64,000 nt of DNA, taken from Desertibaculum subflavum. Its GTDB lineage: Bacteria; Pseudomonadota; Alphaproteobacteria; Ferrovibrionales; Ferrovibrionaceae. The stretch spans positions 53,440-117,439 of the forward strand of contig QOZS01000012.1 in the NCBI GenBank assembly GCA_003576705.1. The letters run 5' to 3'. Below, piece by piece: positions 45,179 to 54,370 of the stretch (its first letter is position 1; every line of letters starts with the position of its first letter). The translations under genes and the position numbers were made by a program. Below the pieces are notes generated by a model, which worked only from the letters and a program-made list of their open reading frames with translations, was not told the origin of the DNA and ran no database searches.

Positions 45179-46693
45179 CTACTGGAACGCCACCTCGGCG
45201 AAGCTGCGCAGCTTGCGGGAATGCAGGCGCTCGCGGTCGTGGGCGCGCAGCTTCTCCACCGCCTTGAGGCCGATCTCGAGGTGCTGGCCGACGCGCTGGC
45301 GGTAGAACTCGCCGGCCATGCCGGCGAGCTTGATCTCGCCGTGCAGCGGCTTGTCGGAGACGCAGAGCAAGGTGCCGTAGGGCACGCGGAAGCGGAAGCC
45401 GTTGGCGGCGATGGTCGCGCTCTCCATGTCGAGCGCGATGGCGCGCGACTGCGACAGGCGGCGGAACACGTCGCCCTCGCCGGCCAGCTCCCAGTTGCGG
45501 TTGTCGACGCTGACCACGGTGCCGGTGCGCATGACGCGCTTCAGCTCGTAGCCCGCAAGACCCGTCACCTCCGCCACCGATTGCTCCAGCGCCACCTGCA
45601 TCTCGGCCAGCGCCGGGATCGGCACCCAGAGCGGCAGCTCGGCGTCCAGCACATGGTCCTCGCGAACATAGCCATGCGCCAGCACGTAGTCGCCGAGCCG
45701 CTGCGCGGCGCCGAGCCCGGCGCAATGGCCGAGCATCATCCAGGCATGCGGGCGGAGCACCGCGACATGGTCGGTCATGTTGCGCGCATTGGACGGGCCG
45801 GTGCCGATATTGATCATGGTGATGCCGCCATGGTCGCCGCCGACGAGATGGAAGGCCGGCATCGGCGGCTGGCGCAGCGGGGCGGTGCCGACCGGCCCGA
45901 GCGGGCCGAGCCGGGCGTTCTGCGTCACCACCTCGTTCGGCTCGACGAAGGCTTCGTAATCCGGATCGCCGGCCGCCATGCGCTCGCGCGCCATGCGGGC
46001 GAAGGCGTCGACATAGAACTGGTAGTTGGTGAAGACGATGAAATTCTGGAACCGCTCCGGCCGCGTGCCGGTGTAATGCGCCAGCCGATGCAGCGAGTAG
46101 TCGGTGCGGGCGGCACGAAACAGCGCGAGCGGCGCCGGCTCGCCCGGGGCTGAGCGGTGCGTGCCGTTGGCGATGGCATCGTCCATCGCCGCGAGGTCCG
46201 GCACGTCGAACAGGTCGCGCAGCGGCCGGTCGGACGGCCAGTCCTGGCCGAGCTGCTCGGTCTCCAGGTTGATGTCGCGCTTGTAGGCGAAATGCACCGG
46301 GATCGGCTCCCGCGATTCGCCGATCTCCACCGGCACGCCGTGGTTCTGGATCAGGAGGCCGATCTGCTCCAGCAGGTAGCGGCGGTAGAGATCGGGCCGC
46401 GTCACCGTGGTGGCATGCAGGCCCGGGCCGGAGACGAAGCCGTACGAAAGCCGGGAATCGAGCGGCGCGTGGGTCGCGGTGGCGATGCGGATCTCCGGAT
46501 AGAAGGCGCGCACCCGGGCGGCGAGCGGCGCGCCGCGGCGCCAGGCCTCGAAATGGGTGCGGAGGAAGGCGGTGTTGCGCTCGTAGAGCTCGGCGATGCG
46601 GTCGACCGCCGCCGCGGCGTCGCGGAAGCTTTCGGACGCGACCGGCGGCGGGGTCTGGGCGTCGGGGCCTGCGGGCATCGCTCCAGCTTTCAC
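45179..46693 (-). CDS. amn: AMP nucleosidase
   Basis: The 504-residue enzyme hydrolyses AMP to adenine and ribose 5-phosphate. The N-terminal regulatory half includes RIAELYERNTAFLRTHFEAW; the catalytic nucleoside-phosphorylase-like half includes LVGGDHGGITMINIGTGPSNARNMTDHVAVLRPHAWMMLGHCAGL split over its core, and DMESATIAANGFRFRVPYGTLLCVSDKPLHGE. The length is that of the proteobacterial enzyme. Start GTG 46693 lacks a clear ribosome-binding site; ATG 46678 is an alternative. Confidence 0.92.
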   Translation of the reverse strand: MKAGAMPAGPDAQTPPPVASESFRDAAAAVDRIAELYERNTAFLRTHFEAWRRGAPLAARVRAFYPEIRIATATHAPLDSRLSYGFVSGPGLHATTVTRPDLYRRYLLEQIGLLIQNHGVPVEIGESREPIPVHFAYKRDINLETEQLGQDWPSDRPLRDLFDVPDLAAMDDAIANGTHRSAPGEPAPLALFRAARTDYSLHRLAHYTGTRPERFQNFIVFTNYQFYVDAFARMARERMAAGDPDYEAFVEPNEVVTQNARLGPLGPVGTAPLRQPPMPAFHLVGGDHGGITMINIGTGPSNARNMTDHVAVLRPHAWMMLGHCAGLGAAQRLGDYVLAHGYVREDHVLDAELPLWVPIPALAEMQVALEQSVAEVTGLAGYELKRVMRTGTVVSVDNRNWELAGEGDVFRRLSQSRAIALDMESATIAANGFRFRVPYGTLLCVSDKPLHGEIKLAGMAGEFYRQRVGQHLEIGLKAVEKLRAHDRERLHSRKLRSFAEVAFQ

Positions 46694-46792
46694 CCGCGGC
46701 CGGGATAGTCAAGCGGCCGCCGGGGTTCGCGCCGCCGGGCGATCGCGGCATGATGGCGGCGAGACCCGAATCGTGCCCGGATCAGGCTGCCG

Positions 46793-47284
46793 ATGAGCGA
46801 AGTACGCGAAGCACCGCGGCGGGCCGCCGCCAATGTTACGGTCGAGACGCCGCTGCAGGCGCCGGTCGAGCGGCTGATCTCGATGTCGGACGCCTATGCG
46901 CAGAGCCTCTATCCGGCCGAGAGCAACCACCTGGTCGACTTCGCCGCCCTGGTGCAGCCGCATGTCCGCTTCTTCGTCGCCCGGCGCGATGGGCAGGTGG
47001 TCGGCTGCGGCGCGCTGCTGCTCGACGAAAGCGGCCGCGAGGGCGAGCTGAAGCGCATGTTCGTCGACCCCTTGGCGCGCGGCCTGAAGGTCGGGCGCGA
47101 GCTGCTGCAGGCCATGGAGGCGCATGCCCGCGGCATCGGCGTACGCGTGCTTCGCCTCGAGACCGGCATCCGCCAGCCGGCGGCGATCGCGCTCTACGAG
47201 AGCGCCGGCTTCCGCCGCCGCCCCGCCTTCCCGCCCTATCGGCCGGACCCGCTCAGCCTGTTCATGGAGAAATGGCTGGCGTGA
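46793..47284 (+). CDS. GNAT-family N-acetyltransferase
   Basis: The 163-residue protein has the GNAT core: VVGCGALLLDE, the acetyl-CoA loop in ELKRMFVDPLARGLKVGRELL and the C-terminal RLETGIRQPAAIALYESAGF. The substrate is unknown. Its last 23 bases overlap the convergent PAS-domain gene. Confidence 0.86.
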   Translation: MSEVREAPRRAAANVTVETPLQAPVERLISMSDAYAQSLYPAESNHLVDFAALVQPHVRFFVARRDGQVVGCGALLLDESGREGELKRMFVDPLARGLKVGRELLQAMEAHARGIGVRVLRLETGIRQPAAIALYESAGFRRRPAFPPYRPDPLSLFMEKWLA

Positions 47285-47750
47285 CGCCGGCGGGCGGTTC
47301 GGTCAGCTGTTCCAGCACGGCGCCGCCGAATAGCTTGTCGACCGTGACGCCATCGCTCGAGAGCGGCAGGACCAGACGCTCGTAGCGCAGCGGCCGGCCG
47401 TCCTGCTTGACGAAGTCGCGCCGCACCAGGCCGGGGCGGCCGCTCCGCACCACGGCCTGCAGCGCCGCCAGCACCTCGGGGCCGATGCCGTTGAAATCGA
47501 GCTCGTCGGCATAGCGGCCGGTGACCTCCTCGCCATAGGCCTCGACCACATGCGTGCCGGCCAGCCGGATGCGGAAGCGCGGCGGCGTGCCGACCACATC
47601 GGCCAGCACGACAAAGGGCAGCAGGTCGCGGATCTCCGCCGGGTCGATGGCGGTGCGCGACGGCGCGAAGGCGCCGCCGCGCTTCGCCTGCCAATAGGCA
47701 TAGAGCCGGTGCAGGGCCGCGTGGCGGGGCCTCGGCTCGCTCTCGTCCAT
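47262..47750 (-). CDS. PAS-domain protein (PAS_5-like)
   Basis: The 162-residue single-domain protein (HAALHRLYAYWQAKRGG, DLLPFVVLADVV, RFRIRLAGTHVVEAYGEEVTG, YERLVLPLSSDG) fits the PAS_5 family of standalone alphaproteobacterial PAS proteins. Ligand and partner are unknown. A candidate FNR/FixK box lies 61 bases before its ATG, which suggests control by oxygen. Confidence 0.8.
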   Translation of the reverse strand: MDESEPRPRHAALHRLYAYWQAKRGGAFAPSRTAIDPAEIRDLLPFVVLADVVGTPPRFRIRLAGTHVVEAYGEEVTGRYADELDFNGIGPEVLAALQAVVRSGRPGLVRRDFVKQDGRPLRYERLVLPLSSDGVTVDKLFGGAVLEQLTEPPAGVTPAISP

Positions 47751-47810
47751 GAGGGTAGGTTCCGCAGGCTTCGGGTCCGGGCCATCCTCGACCCCTTGGC
47801 CGACAGAACC

Positions 47811-47824
47811 TTGATCGGCGTCAA
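47811..47824. promoter_or_regulatory. FNR/FixK-like box between PAS protein and SDR genes
   Basis: TTGAT-CGGC-GTCAA matches the anaerobox consensus at nine of ten arm positions and has the same one-base deviation as the box at 6844-6857. It lies 61 bases upstream of the PAS gene start and 88 bases upstream of the divergent SDR gene. Confidence 0.5.
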
Positions 47825-47911
47825 TCGCGCATGCGCGGACGAGTTGACGAGTCGGCGCCGGCGCCGCTCTGATGCGGCGGTCAGAAAGTCCGAATCCTGG
47901 GGAGAAGTCGT

Positions 47912-48811
47912 ATGCTGAGATTGTGCGAAGGCCGGGTCTGCATCGTCACCGGCGCCGGCCGCGGCGTGGGCCGCGAACATGCCAAGCTGCTCGCCGAGCA
48001 CGGCGCCAAGGTGGTGGTGAACGATCTCGGCGGCAATACCGACGGCACCGGCAAGGACCCCTCCGCCGCCGAGCAGGTGGTGGCCGAGATCAAGGCCGCC
48101 GGCGGCGAAGCGGTGGTCGACGGCAACGATGTCAGCGACTGGAACGGCGCCAAGGCGATGATCGACCGCGCCATCTCGGCCTTCGGCCGGCTCGACGTGC
48201 TGATCAACAATGCCGGCATCCTGCGCGACCGCATGCTGGTCAACATGTCGGAAGAGGAATGGGACGCGGTGATCAAGGTGCATCTGAAGGGCACCTTCGC
48301 GCCGGCCCGCCACGCCGCCGCCTATTGGCGCGACCAGGCGAAGCAGAATGGCGGCCGGGTCGACGCGCGGCTGATTAACACCACCTCGGTCTCCGGCATC
48401 TACGGCAATGTCGGGCAGTCCAATTACGGCGCGGCCAAGGCCGGCATCGCCTCGTTTACGGTGATCGCGGCGCGCGAGCTACGCCGCTACGGCATCACCG
48501 TCAACGCCATCTCGCCCTCGGCCTATACGCGGATGACCGCCGACCTGCGCAGCTATACCGAGGAGGAGATCGCGCGGCGCGATCCCAAATGGGTGGCGCC
48601 GATCGGCGTGTGGCTGGCGAGCGAGGAATCGAAGGACATCACCGGCCGCGTGTTCCAGGCCGGCAGCGGCATCATCGCGGTCGCCGAGGGCTGGCACAAA
48701 GGCCCGACCGTCGACCAGATCGCCGACCCGACCAAGCTCGGCCCCATCGTCACCGACATGGTCGCCAAGGCGCGGAAGAATGCGGGGATGAACGGACTGG
48801 ATCTGGATTGA
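47912..48811 (+). CDS. SDR-family oxidoreductase (peroxisomal-MFE-type)
   Basis: The 299-residue NAD(P)-dependent dehydrogenase has the cofactor motif TGAGRGVGREHA, NNAG, and the catalytic Ser and YxxxK in NTTSVSGIYGNVGQSNYGAAK. The inserted GGNTDGTGKDPSAAEQVV segment and GFxNAAG-free end resemble 3-hydroxyacyl-CoA dehydrogenase-type SDRs of the MFE2/17beta-HSD4 group. A role in acyl-CoA or steroid-like metabolism is possible but not shown. RBS GGGGAGAAG precedes the ATG. Confidence 0.85.
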   Translation: MLRLCEGRVCIVTGAGRGVGREHAKLLAEHGAKVVVNDLGGNTDGTGKDPSAAEQVVAEIKAAGGEAVVDGNDVSDWNGAKAMIDRAISAFGRLDVLINNAGILRDRMLVNMSEEEWDAVIKVHLKGTFAPARHAAAYWRDQAKQNGGRVDARLINTTSVSGIYGNVGQSNYGAAKAGIASFTVIAARELRRYGITVNAISPSAYTRMTADLRSYTEEEIARRDPKWVAPIGVWLASEESKDITGRVFQAGSGIIAVAEGWHKGPTVDQIADPTKLGPIVTDMVAKARKNAGMNGLDLD

Positions 48812-48893
48812 TGGGAGCCGCTCGCTCCAGCCCGTCCGGGCGGCACGAATACGACTTTCCCGAGTACCGGGATCCGGTATAATAGCCGTCCGG

Positions 48894-49172
48894 ATGATAA
48901 GATCTTTCGGCGATAGGCGAACTGAAGCTTTGTTTCGCGACGAGATCGTGCGCGACTTTCAGGGAATAGCCCGAGCGGCGAAGCGCAAGCTCGAGGCTGT
49001 CCACGCCGCTCATCGCCTGGAGGACCTGCGCGTGCCGCCCGCGAACCGTTTGGAGAAGCTGCGCGGCGACTTGAAGGAGTACCATTCGATCCGCGTCAAC
49101 GATCAATGGCGCGTGATCTTTCGCTGGCAGGATGGCGACGCCCATGGCGTCCGAATTGTCGACTACCACTGA
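48894..49172 (+). CDS. higB: HigB-type toxin (RelE superfamily)
   Basis: The 92-residue protein (MIRSFGDRRTEALFRD, LRVPPANRLEKLRGDLKEYHSIRVNDQWRVIFRW, GVRIVDYH) has the typical host-inhibition-of-growth toxin layout, a small ribosome-dependent mRNA endonuclease. A higA antitoxin gene follows after 11 bases, the toxin-first order usual for HigBA. Confidence 0.9.
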   Translation: MIRSFGDRRTEALFRDEIVRDFQGIARAAKRKLEAVHAAHRLEDLRVPPANRLEKLRGDLKEYHSIRVNDQWRVIFRWQDGDAHGVRIVDYH

Positions 49173-49183
49173 GGGACACAGTG

Positions 49184-49486
49184 ATGGCCCGCAATGAGTT
49201 TGCCCCCGTGACCCCGGGGGAGATGCTGAAGGAAGAGTTCCTGGCTGGGTTCGATATCAGCCAGAATGCACTGGCGCATGCGATCGGAACCTCGCCCAAT
49301 CGCATCTCGGATATCGTGCATAACCGGCGGCGCATCACCGCGGATACGGCGTTGCGCCTGAGCCTGTTCTTCGGCAACAGCCCTGAATTCTGGATGAACT
49401 TGCAGACCAACTACGATCTGAAAGTCGCCCGACGCGGGCTGAAGCCTGCCGAAATCGCCCGTATCACGGCGAAGCGGGCCGCCTGA
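49184..49486 (+). CDS. higA: HigA-type antitoxin (XRE family)
   Basis: The 100-residue helix-turn-helix antitoxin has TPGEMLKEEFLAGFDISQNALAHAIGTSPNRISDIVHNRRRITADTALRLSLFFGNSPEFWMNLQ, given here in overlapping family segments. It neutralises HigB and should autorepress the pair. ATG 49184 is chosen as it gives the standard length. Its stop codon directly abuts that of the convergent EamA gene. Confidence 0.92.
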   Translation: MARNEFAPVTPGEMLKEEFLAGFDISQNALAHAIGTSPNRISDIVHNRRRITADTALRLSLFFGNSPEFWMNLQTNYDLKVARRGLKPAEIARITAKRAA

Positions 49487-50371
49487 TCACCGCGCCTCCC
49501 GCCGCGAGAACCACGCCACGCTGACAAATATCACCGTGGCGCCGATGAAGGTCCAGATGTCGGGGCGCTGGGCGAACAGGAAATAGCCGAAGATGGTGTT
49601 CCAGATCAGGGTCAGGAAACCGACCGGCTGCAGCGCGGTGATGTCGGCGATCTGGTAGCCGCGCTGCATGGCGAGATGGCCGAGCGTGCCGAGCAGGCCG
49701 GCGGCGACGAACCAGGCGAGGTCCAGGAGGCTCGGCTGCATCCAGTTCAGCGCCGCGGCCGGCAGGCAGAACAGGGTGATCCACACGTTCTGCCAGAACA
49801 CGATGGTGCCGGCGCCGTCGCGCCGGGCGAGCTGCTTGGCGATCAGGTTCGAGGTGGCGAAGACCGGCACGGAGGCCAGGATCGCCAAGGTGTGGACCGA
49901 GAGTTCCTGGAAGCCCGGCCGCACGATGATCATGGCGCCGGTGAAGCCCGCCGCCACGCCGAGCCAGCGGGTGAGGCCAACCCGCTCGCCGAGGAAGAGG
50001 GCAGCGCCGAGCGTCACGAAGATCGGGCCGGTGAAGCCGAGCGCGGTGATGTCGGCCAGGGTCACGTGCGGCAGGGCGACGAACCAGAGCACGATGCCGC
50101 CGGCATGCAGGAAGCCGCGCAGCGCGTGCAGGCCGAGCTGCTGCGTCGCCACCGGATAGCTCCGCCCCATCGGCCGGAGCGCGATCACCAGCACCAGCCC
50201 GAATCCGTAGCGCAGAAAGGCCATCACCCAGGGATTGAGGTGCTGCGCCGGGTAGAGCGTCGCGACGTTCAGCCCGGCGAACAGGATGCCGGAGAATCCG
50301 ACCCAGAAGATGCCGCGCAGGTTGCCGGGCTGGCGGGCGAGCCAGCCGCGGAGAAGCTTGAACCTGTGCAC
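49487..50371 (-). CDS. EamA/DMT-family membrane transporter
   Basis: The 294-residue protein has about ten transmembrane helices in two EamA halves (from ISGI-like FWVGFSGILFAGLNVATLY to IWTFIGATVIFVSVAWF). It exports small metabolites; the substrate is unknown. GTG 50371 is chosen with GGGGGC upstream; the frame stays open to 50710 but that extension has cysteine- and arginine-rich noise and no membrane character. Confidence 0.83.
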   Translation of the reverse strand: MHRFKLLRGWLARQPGNLRGIFWVGFSGILFAGLNVATLYPAQHLNPWVMAFLRYGFGLVLVIALRPMGRSYPVATQQLGLHALRGFLHAGGIVLWFVALPHVTLADITALGFTGPIFVTLGAALFLGERVGLTRWLGVAAGFTGAMIIVRPGFQELSVHTLAILASVPVFATSNLIAKQLARRDGAGTIVFWQNVWITLFCLPAAALNWMQPSLLDLAWFVAAGLLGTLGHLAMQRGYQIADITALQPVGFLTLIWNTIFGYFLFAQRPDIWTFIGATVIFVSVAWFSRREAR

Positions 50372-50698
50372 GACGCGGCGCCCCCTGCCCGAACCGAGGC
50401 GAGCATAGCGCCGCGCCGACGGCGCGGCAGGGCGCGCGACGCAGAACCGGTATTCAAATGGCGCGCAAGTGCGACAAGAATGCTGACACATTCCATCCGC
50501 GCGCTGATTTCGCGCCAGCCCGGTTGAACAATCGCGCCGCGTCATGGCACAGTCGCCCGCAGCGGCCAGGGCGGCGTGCATTCCGCCTGGACAGGCCGTC
50601 TTCATCACCCGCGTAACCACCCATGGAGGGCAGTATCGAGTAACGGCAATTCGACATAGCCGCATTCGGACCGAACCAAAAAACGGGAGGCTTCTCAG
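50372..50698. other. Intergenic region with the start of the peptide ABC operon
   Basis: These 327 bases separate the EamA gene (minus) and the ABC binding-protein gene (plus). No gene is seen. The last part is less GC-rich and ends in a good ribosome-binding site (CGGGAGGCTTCTCAG before the ATG at 50699). No clear -35/-10 pair could be fixed. Confidence 0.5.
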
Positions 50699-52321
50699 AT
50701 GTCCGATCATGCTGGAGACAACGGCCGCCGGCTCACCCGACGTGAGATTCTGGCTGCCAGTACCGCGCTCGCCGTGTCGGGCGCCGTTGGGATTCCCTCA
50801 TCCGCCGGCGCGGCCAAGCGCCATCCGAAGCGCGGTGGCACCCTGCGGTTCGGCACCCGCGACGATTCCGTCGGCCTCGATACCCATCGCAACTTCATCT
50901 ACTTCGTCTCGCATCCGCTCGCCGGCATGACCGGCGGCCTGCTCGACTTCGACGGCGAGATGGAGCCGGTGCCGGCGGTCGCCAGCGAATGGGATGCCTC
51001 GCAGGACATGAAGACCTGGACCTTCAAGCTGCGCAAAGGCCTGGAATTCCATAACGGCGAGACGATCGACGCCGCCGCGGTGAAATGGAATTACGAGCGG
51101 ATCCTCGACCCGAAGATCGGCCATTCCTTCACCCGCTCGGCGCTGAGCGACGTGGAACGCATCACGGTGGACGACAAGCACACCGTGCGCATCCACCTGA
51201 AATCGCCGAGCGCCGCCTTCGACACCAATGTCGTCTACTACCCGGTCAACCTGCTGGCGCCGGGCGCGGTGGACAAGGTGGACACACATCCGATGGGCTG
51301 CGGGCCGTTCAAGTTCAAGTCGTGGAAGCGGAACGACACGACCGAGCTGGTCCGGTTCGAGAACTTCTGGGGCACCGACGCGGAAGGCAATTCGCTGCCC
51401 TATCTCGACGCGCTGATCGGCAAGCCGCGCAAGGAAGACCGGGTGCGGCTGACCGCGCTGCGCACCGGCGAGGTCGACCTGATCGACAACATCGCCTATG
51501 CCGATGTGGACAACTTCATCAAGGAGAACGGCGCCAACTACAACACCTGGGAAGTGCCGCAGGTCGGCACCGCCTTCGTCGCCTTCAACCTGAAGAACGG
51601 ACCGTTCTCGCACAAGGACAACAAGGACGCCCACATGCTCCGCACCGCGGCGGCGCATGCGATCGACCATGAGGGCATCCACCAGGCCGTGTTCCACGGC
51701 CAGGGCCAGATCGCCAAGGGCTTCTACAGCAAGTCGAGCCCCTGGCACGGCGAGAGCATCAAGTCCTGGCCGCAATACGACCCCGACAAGGCCCGGTCGA
51801 TGCTGAAGAAGGCGAATGGCGGCGACGCCAAGCTGCTGATCATCGCCAACGACAGCTTCCCCTACATGCAGCAGACCGGCGAGCTGGTGCACGCCATGCT
51901 GCAGGAAGCCGGCTTCAACGTCGTGTTCGAGATCCACCCGACGCCGGTGATCCAGGACAAGTACAACAAGGGCGCATTCGACATCGATTCCTCGGCCAAC
52001 AGCTATCGCATCGATCCGGATGGCTGGTACGGCCGCTCTATCCTGTCGACCGCGCCGGAGACCAAGCGCCGGCACGGCTATGTCAACGAGAAGGTTGACC
52101 AGCTGATCCTCGCCGCCAAGGTCGAGCGCGACAAGAAGAAGCGGCGACAGATGTATGCCGATGTCGATTCGCTGGTGAACCACGACCTGCCGCTGATCTA
52201 CACGCATTTCGTGCCGCTGCGGCAGGCCGGCACCAAGAAGGTGCATGGCTATCACCCCGCCTTCACCGGCCCGTTCCAGTATGCCGGCGGCGGGCTCCGA
52301 ACGGCGTGGATGGAAGGCTAG
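50699..52321 (+). CDS. Peptide/nickel-type ABC transporter substrate-binding protein
   Basis: The 540-residue family-5 solute-binding protein has a Tat signal peptide (RRLTRREILAAS, cleavage near AGA at about residue 40). The core includes GGTLRFGTRDDSVGLDTH, YEVAPALASEW-like VPAVASEWDAS, KTWTFKLRKGLEFHNGETIDAAAVKWNYERILDP and GCGPFKFKSWKRND. It captures oligopeptide-like or other ligands in the periplasm for the permeases that follow after a stable intercistronic hairpin. Confidence 0.9.
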   Translation: MSDHAGDNGRRLTRREILAASTALAVSGAVGIPSSAGAAKRHPKRGGTLRFGTRDDSVGLDTHRNFIYFVSHPLAGMTGGLLDFDGEMEPVPAVASEWDASQDMKTWTFKLRKGLEFHNGETIDAAAVKWNYERILDPKIGHSFTRSALSDVERITVDDKHTVRIHLKSPSAAFDTNVVYYPVNLLAPGAVDKVDTHPMGCGPFKFKSWKRNDTTELVRFENFWGTDAEGNSLPYLDALIGKPRKEDRVRLTALRTGEVDLIDNIAYADVDNFIKENGANYNTWEVPQVGTAFVAFNLKNGPFSHKDNKDAHMLRTAAAHAIDHEGIHQAVFHGQGQIAKGFYSKSSPWHGESIKSWPQYDPDKARSMLKKANGGDAKLLIIANDSFPYMQQTGELVHAMLQEAGFNVVFEIHPTPVIQDKYNKGAFDIDSSANSYRIDPDGWYGRSILSTAPETKRRHGYVNEKVDQLILAAKVERDKKKRRQMYADVDSLVNHDLPLIYTHFVPLRQAGTKKVHGYHPAFTGPFQYAGGGLRTAWMEG

Positions 52322-52350
52322 AGGCAGCGCGCCGAAGGCAAAGCTGACAA

Positions 52351-52385
52351 GCCCGCCGTGCCCGATGAGCGAGGGCGCGGCGGGC
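52351..52385 (+). terminator. Stable intercistronic hairpin after the binding-protein gene
   Basis: Arms 52351-52363 and 52373-52385 pair over 13 base pairs (twelve Watson-Crick, one U-G wobble) with a 9-base loop. There is no T-run, so it is more likely an mRNA-stabilising or partial attenuating hairpin that favours the binding protein over the permeases than a full terminator. Confidence 0.65.
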
Positions 52386-52413
52386 GAACTCCTTCCTCGA
52401 AGGGTCGCCGTCC

Positions 52414-53364
52414 ATGCTGGCTTACATCATCCGCCGCATCGCGCATCTGGTGCCGGTGCTGTTCGTGCTCACGGTGTCGGTTTTCGTCTTCGTCGAGATG
52501 CTGCCGGGGAACATCGTCGACACGCTGATCGGCACCGAGGGCAACGACGATCCGGAAATCCGCAAGGCGCTGGAGCAGGAATACGGTCTCGACCAGCCGG
52601 TCCATATCCGCTACGCGAAATGGCTCGGCCGCGTCGTGCAGGGCGATTTCGGCATCTCGCTGGTGACACGGCGCCCGGTGACGCTCGAGCTGATGACGGG
52701 AATCCCGGCGACCGTCTACCTCGCGGCGGTCGGCATCGGCGTCTCCATGCTGATCGCCGTGCCGCTCGGCACTATCGCCGCCGTGCGCCGCAACACTCCG
52801 GTCGACTACACCGCGCAGGTCACCTCGCTCGCCGGCATCTCGATCCCGGAATTCTGGTTCGCCATCCTCTGCGTGCTGCTGTTCTCGCTCTATCTCGGCT
52901 GGCTGCCCTCGTCCGGCTATGTCAGTCCCTTCGTCGATCTCAAGGCGAGCCTGACCTATCTGATCCTGCCGGCGGTGGCGATCGGCTTCCGCCAAGCCGC
53001 CTTCACCACGCGTCTCACCCGCTCCAGCATGCTGGATGAGATGAACAAGGAATATGTCGACACCGCACGCTCGCTCGGCTTCCGCGAGCGCAAGGTGATC
53101 TTCAAGTACACCTTGCGCAACGCGATGATCCCGACTTTGACGATCAGCGGTCTGCAGCTTGCCAACCTGCTCGGCGGCACCGTGGTGCTGGAGACCATCT
53201 TCGCCTGGCCCGGCATCGGCCGCGCCATCTACGAGGCGATCCTGCAGCGCGACTATCCGCTGGTGCAGGCCGGCGTGCTGGTGCTCGGCGTCATCGTGGT
53301 GGTGACCAACCTGCTGGTCGACCTGGCCTACCGCCTGCTCAACCCGCGCGTCGCGCTGGCCTGA
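52414..53364 (+). CDS. ABC transporter permease, DppB type
   Basis: The 316-residue inner-membrane permease has the six-helix DppB/OppB pattern: RIAHLVPVLFVLTVSVFVFVEMLPG at the start, YGLDQPV, and the EAA loop EYVDTARSLGFRERKVIFKYTLRNAMIPTLT that docks the ATPase. It partners with the DppC-type gene 12 bases downstream. Confidence 0.92.
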   Translation: MLAYIIRRIAHLVPVLFVLTVSVFVFVEMLPGNIVDTLIGTEGNDDPEIRKALEQEYGLDQPVHIRYAKWLGRVVQGDFGISLVTRRPVTLELMTGIPATVYLAAVGIGVSMLIAVPLGTIAAVRRNTPVDYTAQVTSLAGISIPEFWFAILCVLLFSLYLGWLPSSGYVSPFVDLKASLTYLILPAVAIGFRQAAFTTRLTRSSMLDEMNKEYVDTARSLGFRERKVIFKYTLRNAMIPTLTISGLQLANLLGGTVVLETIFAWPGIGRAIYEAILQRDYPLVQAGVLVLGVIVVVTNLLVDLAYRLLNPRVALA

Positions 53365-53376
53365 AGGAGAGACGCG

Positions 53377-54336
53377 ATGACCGATCTCGACATCGGCAAG
53401 GGCACGGTCGGCGGCGCCATCGGCATCCCCGCGGGACGCGCCGTGCCGCGTCCGCCGCGCATGGGCCGGATGCGCGCGCTGATCGCCAACGCCTGGTACG
53501 AGCTGCGCAAGAGCAAGACAGCGTTGGCCGGCCTCGTCATGCTGGCGCTGCTGTTCGGCGCCTGTATCGCGACGCCGGTGATCGCAACCCACGACCCGAT
53601 CAAGCAGAGCTATCGCGAGCGCCTCGCACCACCCAGCGAGAAGCACTATCTCGGCACCGACAGGCTCGGGCGCGACATCTATTCGCGCCTTCTGTGGGGC
53701 GGCCGGCGGCTCGTCACCATCGCCGTTCTGGCCGTCACCTTCGGGCTCGCGATCGGCATTCCCTACGGCGTGCTGTCGGGCTATTTCGGCGGCAAGACCG
53801 ATGCCGTCGCCATGCGCTTCGTCGACGGCCTGCTGGCGTTTCCGGGCCTGCTGCTCTACCTGCTGGTGGTGACGCTGGCCCGGGAATGGAAGCTAGAGGG
53901 CATCTACAACGACCTGATCCTGATCTTCGCGCTCGGCTTCGCCTTCATGCCGGAAGTGGCCCGGCTCGCCCGCGGCTCGGTGCTGGCGGAGAAGCAGAAG
54001 GAATATGTCGAGGCGTCGCGCGCCATCGGCGACGGCCATTTCAGCATCGCGCTGAAGCAGATCCTGCCCAACATCGTCTCGCCGCTGATCGTCAATGCGA
54101 CGGTCCGGCTCGGCTATGTCATCCTGATCATCGCAGCGCTCTCCTTCCTCGGCCTCGGCACGCCGCCGCCGACGCCCGACTGGGGCTCCGATCTCTCCGC
54201 CGCGCGCGACTTCATGGAGACGGCGCCGCTGATCGCCGTCTTCCCCGGCCTCGCCATCTGCTACACGGTGCTGGCCTTCAACCTGTTCGGCGACGGCCTG
54301 CGCGACATCCTCGATCCGCGCATTGCGGAGCGATGA
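53377..54336 (+). CDS. ABC transporter permease, DppC type
   Basis: The 319-residue permease has an N-terminal cytoplasmic extension (about 1-45), the OppC_N region (KSKTALAGLVMLALLFGACIATPVIA), LGTDRLGRDIYSRLLWGGRRL and the EAA loop EYVEASRAIGDGHFSIALKQILPNIVSPLIV. The ATPases are not downstream on this strand but encoded convergently at 55611-57599. The last 135 bases recur at 55427-55561. Confidence 0.92.
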   Translation: MTDLDIGKGTVGGAIGIPAGRAVPRPPRMGRMRALIANAWYELRKSKTALAGLVMLALLFGACIATPVIATHDPIKQSYRERLAPPSEKHYLGTDRLGRDIYSRLLWGGRRLVTIAVLAVTFGLAIGIPYGVLSGYFGGKTDAVAMRFVDGLLAFPGLLLYLLVVTLAREWKLEGIYNDLILIFALGFAFMPEVARLARGSVLAEKQKEYVEASRAIGDGHFSIALKQILPNIVSPLIVNATVRLGYVILIIAALSFLGLGTPPPTPDWGSDLSAARDFMETAPLIAVFPGLAICYTVLAFNLFGDGLRDILDPRIAER

Positions 54337-54343
54337 TCGTGTT

Positions 54344-54370
54344 CCCCTCTGCCGCACCGCGGGAGAGGGG
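54344..54370 (+). terminator. Hairpin after the permease gene (dispersed repeat)
   Basis: The sequence folds as CCCCTCT-g-CCGC-acc-GCGG-g-AGAGGGG, starting 7 bases after the permease stop, and is followed by a G-rich tail. The same hairpin lies after the permease remnant at 55569-55595. It is a dispersed repeat that probably also stops or protects transcripts. Confidence 0.6.

Noticed and set aside
50372..50710. N-terminal extension of the EamA transporter
   Set aside because: The extension lacks membrane character, is rich in Cys/Arg and would cover the promoter region of the ABC operon; GTG 50371 gives the family length.
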